The translations under genes were made by a program, and so were the position numbers. From Scolanthus callimorphus (taxonomy: Eukaryota > Cnidaria > Anthozoa > Actiniaria > Edwardsiidae): a stretch of DNA of 64,000 bases. Positions 57,973-64,000 of this stretch are shown here, piece by piece (the first letter of the stretch is position 1; each line of letters begins with the position of its first letter). Below the pieces are notes generated by a model that saw only the letters and a list, made by a program, of their open reading frames with translations, was not told where the DNA came from and ran no database searches. The stretch lies in NCBI GenBank assembly GCA_033964015.1, contig CM066914.1, positions 19,379,023-19,443,022 on the forward strand. Reading direction: 5' to 3'.

Positions 57973-58220
57973 AGGTCACTATAAATGTGGTTACAAGTTA
58001 TATTAAAAGGAATTTTTATTCTTACAAATCACCGGCCTCACACATATGTTAGCGTCTATATGATATATCCATGACTACGGGTTGCCAAGTCATGGGACCT
58101 CAGTCGCTAAAGACCGCAAACCAAACGATTCTTTGCCATTTATTGATATTTTCATTATTAAGTATTTTTTCTTTAAAATGTCCCATTTTCGCAAAATATT
58201 TCAGCGGTCTATAGGGAATA

Positions 58221-58940
58221 TAGTGAAATAGACTGCATGCAGCCCCTTCTTCGGCGAACGTCCGTAAATCGAGGGAACTTTTTTTTCTTGCGGCGCGCTT
58301 CGATTTGTTTACAGTGTCAAGTTACTCAGGAGAGGGAGAGACGCGCCGGGGGGAAAACGCCAAAAGAAGGGACTGCGGACAAAGGAATTTCACTTGAACG
58401 ATCTGATTGGCTAGAGTGTAAAGATCTATCAGCGCCGCGCCAATAACCGCTTAATTAAGTGCTGATGTACATAGACCGTGACGGGTTATCGCTCAGAGAT
58501 TCTGACGCGCTTCCTTCTCCGTGAAGAAAACAATATTTTGCAGTTACATAGACTCTTTGGCGAATGTCCGTAAATCGAGGGAGAAGTTTTTTTTTATCGA
58601 CTTTTGTTTACAGCGTTTACATTTTTATACCAAACCTACACGCATCCGGTTCTCATCACAAAATTGATTGGCATAATTGACATTTTGCTGTCGTCGATTT
58701 TATTCAGGGATTATTCGTAGTCCAGGGTGAGAATGATGTATTTGACAGAAAAAAAGCCAGGTTTCTGAAAGGAGTGTCCGCAGTCCCTTCTTTCGGCGTT
58801 TTCCCCCGTGGCGCGTCTCTCCCCCTCTTCAGGGTAACTCGACACCGTAAATAAACCGAAGCGTGATATATGCGGGTAGAAAAACATTCTCTCGATTTAC
58901 GGACGTTTACCGACGAAGGGGCTGCAAGCAGTCCAATACT
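58221..58940. mobile_element. 720 bp foldback element with ~160 bp TIRs
   Basis: The left arm (58221-58380: CTGCATGCAGCCCCTTCTTC, CGTCCGTAAATCGAGGG, GAGAGACGCGCC, AAGAAGGGACTGCGGAC) is repeated inversely at 58775-58940. A third partial copy of the GTCCGTAAATCGAGGGA motif lies inside at about 58565. There is no coding frame. Long arms around a short core resemble foldback or Mutator-like non-autonomous elements, but the class is unknown. Confidence 0.85.
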
Positions 58941-60160
58941 GTGAAAATTTCTTTCCCAGCATACAGTGGCTCACGCACGGGGGAGTGGGGGCATACATAC
59001 ATACATACAGTGTTTTATTGGAACCTTGTAAATTACTTTACATCAGTTTTTGTCCAATAATGTTGCCATATATGAAGGAATATAGTGACATAAACAACAA
59101 CAGAAGTGATTGCTAACAACAGCAATAACCGATTTCCAAGAGATGAGACTTAGAAACAGGTACACGTTCCGCAGTCATGCTGGCTCTGGCTCCGTGGTAC
59201 TACCACTTTGGTCTTACTCTGGGAACCCACGTAAAGTTGCCGAGACCTCCTACAAACCCTACAGACGGTCGCCTTGAACGAGAGACTGCCACAACGGATA
59301 CATGTTCCTCAGTAAACCATTTCACTTACCCTATCTGCTACTGGCTGGCAAAACGGAAAGGGATCCCTCTTGCTGGAAGAAAGTTTTTTTCTTTTTTGCA
59401 TTTACACTTCCTGGCAAAATATTTTAGGAAGCTGACCAAGCTGACAATATATTATAATATTACTCCATTTTGGCAACTTCTTGTTCATACAGCCACTACA
59501 TTTATCCACTCAATGCTCAAACGATCCAATTTCACGATCGATAGACAGCTGATGGTGAGATTTCTACATTTCCTGTCCCTCCTTTGATGTCAAGTGAAGA
59601 TGATTAGCGAATGTTTCTAATATTCTTATACATTTAAGGAGGGTTAGGCAGGGTTTGCAAAGTTTTGAAGTTTGCCTAAACATTTTCCAGCAACAAATTG
59701 CCGTTAAAATTTATAGAAGGCGAAGTACAGTCGAAGTGTTTTGCTTCAAAGATTGTGGTCGCGCTAGCGCGGCGAAGGTTTTCCGCCGTTTTGCTCTTTC
59801 TGCTTCTGTCTAGGTTTTTTATTTGATTGACAGCTCGAATGCTATTGTTCCTACAAAACTTTGCACCAAGTTAGCCCAAAGGCTGCTCAGCAGTGCCTCT
59901 GTGTTTTGGTCAGCTGACAACTGGCAAAGTGACGGTCACATGGAATTTTCAAGTAAATTCTGACCGCGAAGGCAGAAGCGTTGCCAAATGCGACCCCTAC
60001 CTTAGCTTTTTCGATGAACATTGGAAAATTTGCCGTTGCCTCTATTGTTCAATTAAGAAACTCTTTTTCATTGGCACAATTAACAATTATTCCTCGAGCC
60101 CGAGTGGGCTCTGAGTCAATAGCCCAGGAGGCCGAAGGCAGAGGGCGAGAGGAATAATTG

Positions 60161-60350
60161 TTTTAGTCAAATCACACTAGTAGGTCATTTGTATAGCCAA
60201 AAACGTTTTTTGGTCTGGTCATTTGTCATTTTCTGGCTTTCAAATCCGACACTTTTCGCTAATAGTAGACTATAACTTATAGCCTACTAGTAGCTCAGCC
60301 AATCAGAACGCAGCATTGACAATATCGCACTAGTGTGATTTGACTAAAAA
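60161..60350. mobile_element. TIR repeat, TTTTAGTCAAATCACACTAG ends
   Basis: TTTTAGTCAAATCACACTAG (60161-60180) pairs exactly with CTAGTGTGATTTGACTAAAA (about 60330-60349). It is a ~190 bp non-coding element upstream of DMRT. Confidence 0.75.
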
Positions 60351-60574
60351 AGTAATAACCTGTGAACAAAACATTCGTGCCTTCAACCAAATTATGACAA
60401 AGAAACCAGCCTTGAATAATGAATGCCCGCCCACATGAGAAATCTTGCAATTGGTCGCATAACAGGTTGCACGTACCGGATTAATGAATCACGTCACACT
60501 TTTAGGCTAGTGACACAATTTTTTAATCCGGCAATTGGCCTGAGGAGCCATCTTGGGCAGAAACGGTAATCTGT

Positions 60575-63500
60575 ATGGAGGTCAAATCGGCGGCTCAGGT
60601 ACGGTCTCCAAAATGTGCCCGCTGTCGGAATCACGGGGTTCATTCTTCTCTGAAAGGACACAAACACTATTGTGAATGGCGAGAGTGCATGTGCGTCAAA
60701 TGTACCCTAATAGCGGAACGCCAAAGAGTCACCGCTGCTAGGGTGGCTCTATATCGCTATCAGAACAATGCGGATTTGTTCTCAACGGATGATACATTTC
60801 ATGACTTGGATAATCAGAATACTGGCCAGCCTTCCTATATGACATCGCCTCCATTGAAGGAATTCCACAGTAGAACAGAGCCTCCCTTGACGAACTCTCA
60901 AAAGGGACACCCTTAGACACAAATAATTCCGAGTCGGGAGAACATTCCATGAGTTTTCGAGGTAAGGGCATTGTAAGGAGTTTTGATATAAGTTCCAATT
61001 AATATTGATCATTGCAAATACAGTATTCCTTTTATCAACAAAAGATACTTTTGTTTGTGCGTACAGTAACGAGGGACCAAATATAGCATGACTTTCAAAT
61101 AGCCATAAAAGTCCATCAGCTTTTTCAAAATCACGGTTTTTACTGTATCATCAAGTTACTCGAGGACCTCGAGTTTAGTAACTACTACTGAAAAGGCTGT
61201 CATATTCCATTTAAAGCAAGCTACCATTAGTGGGCGCAAAAATTGCTGTAAATTTTTTCATTAGAGTTACAAAATAAAAAAGGATAAACACGAGAAACAA
61301 CCTGTTCTTGATACATATTTTACATTTTTTACTGGCAAAGAGGCGACAAAACACGTTAATTATCAGCCAAAGTGTCAAAACACCAGTCAACACTTGTTTC
61401 CTTGTACCTAAATGTAAGATCGATAGGGGGGCTTTCGTTCTTTCTATTCTATTGTGCAGTCGAAAAAAAATGTCTCCCAGCGAAAGGGTCTAAAACAAGA
61501 AAACAGAACTCTATAAGTGATTTAACTATGGCTTTTGGTATTAAAGAGCAGCGAAAGAAAGCACGCACGTACCTTTACTCATTTATCGTTCCTGAAAGGA
61601 AGAAAAAGTGTCCTTCCTTTCCTGAAAGGAGGGGGGGATATAAAAATTTAGGGGGCCAACATAGAACATTTCCCTTCACAAATCTCTTGAAAAAGTGGCG
61701 TCGTGCTTTTTAACTCGTGGCTAGTTGCGTAGCAACAGCCAAAGAGTTATCGTGGGGGCTCGATGTCACTCACTCGCTCACTCCTATGTTAGCACGATAT
61801 TAGCATATAATTTATGCTGAAGTCATCCATCTTGATCCCGCTAGCCGCCGTCCTCAAGCTGCGGGATCAAGCGAGTCATCTGCGGGACTAAAACTCATAA
61901 TGCTTTCCTACGTAACAACGTGAGCAGGAAAGCGTTTTCATTGCGGTTCCGTAGCATACCTTCTATTGTCATTGGACAATAGATTTCCTATTATGGATAG
62001 CCTTCATTGTTCTCTCTAGGCCGATTGCACGCTGTTCACCAAGCAATCGGCAATGTCACACTCCAGCTGTTGTCTTGTCGTTATTATGTTCGTGGCTTCA
62101 TAAGCGAAGGGATAGAAATGAAGATGTCATTCCTCTGTTACCCTTGTACCTTCGCCAAAGTATATATACTCCAGATTGTCGCTAAAGTTATCCATGTGGG
62201 AGATTACCCCAAAAACTGTTTGTTTTAAAGCGCCACTTTTTTTAGTCATTTTATAACCTACACTGTATAAGGATCTTTATTATGCAAAGCTAAGGCACCT
62301 AGAGGCAAGAGGGTGGAAACTTTAGGCAAATAAGAGGTGCGCTATAAATCGATTGTTTTAAAAGGCATTTTAAAGCATAAACTGTAAAAAGGACCTTACC
62401 TTTTTTGCACTGATCAAAGTTTCACCTCACCCTAAGTTTAATATATAAGATCATCCTCCAAATTCAATCAAAATTTAGCATCTTTTCTTGCTATTAGGAC
62501 AACTTGAGTAGAACATTAATAAACTCCGAGGTTAGAAACTAATAGTAAGCTCATGTCCCCCCTGTCGAATAACTGCAAAATAACCAAGCGCAGCTAGAAG
62601 TGCGGTATTTTCCGATGTTTCGTACGGGGGTTGGCCTACGGCGTGCCTTTGATTTTATTTATTTTGGTTGATGATGTGTTAAACGCACTTGGGATGTTGG
62701 GAGAACACAAGTTTCCCTCGTGTTCTCCAAACATCCCGCCTGCGTTTATCACATTCTGAAATCATAGAAATCTGTTTGCTTAAGAACAAAAAGCCCGCAC
62801 AAACGGATATCGTATCCTAGGTCAGAGATCATCCTCGAACCCAGAGCTCCCCGGCTTGCCACCTCGCGGGTTTCTCGAACTCAGAGCTCCCGGCTCGTAT
62901 CCTCGCGGGGAAGGTTCTGGTGACAGCAACTGACAGATTCTGCGCATGCCCCAACGTTCAACATCAGCCAATCAGCGACGGCCCTCAAATGGATGTCCCC
63001 ACCTGCGAGGTGACGAGCCGGGGAGCTCTGGGTACGAGAATGGTCAGAGATAGCAAAATATTGGCCGCGTGCGCACGCTATAAGAACCAATCAGAACGCC
63101 TATAGTAAAGTAAAATCTCCAGCCTCGGTCAACATTTCAAGCCCTCGGTCAGTTTTTCCCTATACGGACCTTCCAGCAGGTTTTATCAAAATAACATAAT
63201 ATGTTTTTCAGCACTGATGTGATGCCTGATTTTCATGATTGTCTTTGTTCCTTTCAGAGTCTGATAATGAAGAGAAGGTGGAACAAGGTGATCATGAAGT
63301 CCGAGTCAAGGAAGAGATCCCAGACAGCCCTAGTAGTGTTTGGGAACAACAATTTCCAGCCAGGAAGAAGTTTAAAAGCGGGATTCTATCTTCAAGGCAT
63401 GATGAAAATCCCACAGGAACTTCTCCCCAAGAATGGGTGTCAAGTTTTCGAGATCGGCACGATGTTGATTACACACTGAAGTTGCTTAGGCGATGTGTCG

Positions 63501-63988
63501 CAGCCAACAAAGCGCATGCGCGACGCCCCATACCAAGTCCCTTAGATCTGCTTAGTAAAATCTTCCCAAAACTGAAGCGCAATGTGCTGGAGCTACTTTT
63601 GCGTGGATGCGACAACAACGTCGTAGAAGCTATTGAATGTATACTAGCAAATAACACTACGAGCTCTGAGCCTTCAGGGACTTCTGCGGGGGTGTTTGCG
63701 AATGAGCAAAGCGAAGCTGAAAGAGGCGGCTGTCTTCATAGAGATAGAGAGGGACAACTAAGCCCTACTAAAGAGACTTCAAGACGTTCTTCGCCTGGAA
63801 ACAGTTCCAATAGTTCCCCGCCCAAGCTCATACCTATTCTAGGCAGGGTAACTTCGCCCGTTATCAAATCATTTCGCGATCAAATCGGAGAGCCAAAAAC
63901 AGTGCGAACCCCATGGAAGAAAGATGAAACATCACTGGCGCACAATAAAACGGCTCTTTCTTGGTGTTGCAAGGCACCAGAGGCATAA
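60575..63988 (+). CDS. DMRT transcription factor with DM and DMA domains, 2 exons, 1-nt frameshift in exon 1
   Basis: DMRT proteins are nuclear DNA-binding factors involved in sexual and neural development. Exon 1 (60575-60961) encodes the DM domain from about residue 11: [20 protein letters not shown], then [20 protein letters not shown], with the C/H ligands of the intertwined zinc module. Exon 2 (63258-63988) encodes the DMA domain ([20 protein letters not shown], then [17 protein letters not shown]) and a Ser-rich tail. The GTAAGG donor and TTTCAG acceptor join as CGA G|AG TCT. That junction needs a frame different from the DM frame: CAA AAG GGA CAC CCT TAG stops at 60916, whereas adding one A gives [20 protein letters not shown] and reads on into exon 2, for 372 residues in total. 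DM plus DMA places it with DMRTA/DMRT3-5 types. The orthologue is not settled. Confidence 0.9.
60900..60903 (+). other. Probable missing base in the A4 run of DMRT exon 1
   Basis: The A4 in CTCTCAAAAGGGACACC stands where A5 would restore the frame to the donor at 60962. The upstream frame cannot be extended and the downstream frame cannot start earlier, since TAG at 60872-60874 blocks it. The lesion must therefore lie within about 40 bases, and the homopolymer is the obvious place. Confidence 0.75.
62697..62735. repeat. Short hairpin in the DMRT intron
   Basis: GTTTGGAGAACACGAGG pairs with TTGGGAGAACACAAG around a TTCCC loop, flanked by TGATAAACGC/GTGTTAAACGC-type sequence. It resembles the hairpin MITE at 42273. 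The rest of the DMRT intron (60962-63257) shows no gene. Confidence 0.55.
62826..63045. repeat. Inverted-repeat element with GGGAGCTCTGGGTACGAGAATG end, copy 2
   Basis: The left side (CTCGAACCCAGAGCTCCCCG, GCTTGCCACCTCGCGGG) is inverted at the right (CCTGCGAGGTGACGAGCCGG, GGAGCTCTGGGTACGAGAATG). A second copy of CTCGAACTCAGAGCTCCCGG lies just inside the left end. It shares the right end with 24898-25096 and sits in the DMRT intron. Confidence 0.65.
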
Positions 63989-64000
63989 AGACAATAGAAG

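Larger units (their letters stand above)
57349..60574. other. Intergenic between divergent ALK receptor and DMRT
   Basis: It holds two TIR elements (57731-57972, 58221-58940), a (CATA)n run (about 58993-59008) and a TIR-like repeat (60161-60350). An open frame at 59177-59587 (136 codons from an ATG) has no recognisable domain and no splice context, and I do not call it a gene. Promoters for the ALK receptor and DMRT lie here, but no core element could be identified. Confidence 0.5.

Noticed and set aside
59177..59587. 136-codon plus-strand frame starting with ATG
   Set aside because: No domain, signal or splice context; intergenic and AT-rich toward its end. It cannot be supported as a gene.

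Overview
The window is eukaryotic genomic DNA. Coding exons are short and flanked by GT-AG introns, there are no operons or ribosome binding sites, and the introns and intergenic DNA are AT-rich and crowded with small inverted-repeat transposons and decayed LINEs. The gene set is animal: a DMRT factor with DM and DMA domains, a TGF-beta/BMP type I receptor, an ENPP ectophosphodiesterase, the spliceosomal helicase DDX46 and a PRDM9-like SET protein. Together with the repeat style this suggests a cnidarian, most likely an anthozoan such as a stony coral. The phylum is an inference and was not tested by any search.

Layout. 0.7-6.7 kb, minus: a five-exon PRDM9/PRDM7-type SET gene with an antisense LINE relic in its third intron. 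8.8-28.7 kb, minus: a complete 36-exon DDX46/Prp5 gene, whose introns carry two LINE fragments, a nested MITE pair, a ~1 kb foldback-like element and several other TIR elements. 28.7-32.5 kb: intergenic, with a ~320 bp tandem duplication. 32.5-38.3 kb, plus: a four-exon gene for an unrecognised, largely disordered 1617-residue protein (RS/RE-rich, then a conserved-looking block, a UIM-like motif and a Gln-rich tail). 40.5-43.4 kb, plus: a two-exon ENPP4/5-like gene. 47.1-57.3 kb, minus: a five-exon ALK1/2 (ACVR1)-like receptor serine/threonine kinase with a 7.7 kb first intron. 60.6-64.0 kb, plus: a two-exon DMRT gene with DM and DMA domains.

The gene models were built by hand from splice junctions and reading phase. 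Phases close across all 36 DDX46 exons, the five PRDM exons, the five ALK exons, the four exons of the novel gene and the two ENPP exons. There are two exceptions: one base is missing in DDX46 exon 22 and one in DMRT exon 1. In both, an A4 run stands where A5 would restore the frame, which points to homopolymer errors in the assembly more than to gene death.

The genes do not form a pathway or cluster. DDX46 (branch-site recognition) and the RS-rich novel protein could share an RNA-processing context, but only composition supports that. No CRISPR array, rRNA or tRNA was recognised. The most original item is the 1617-residue protein; the rest of the unexplained structure is mostly non-autonomous DNA transposons.
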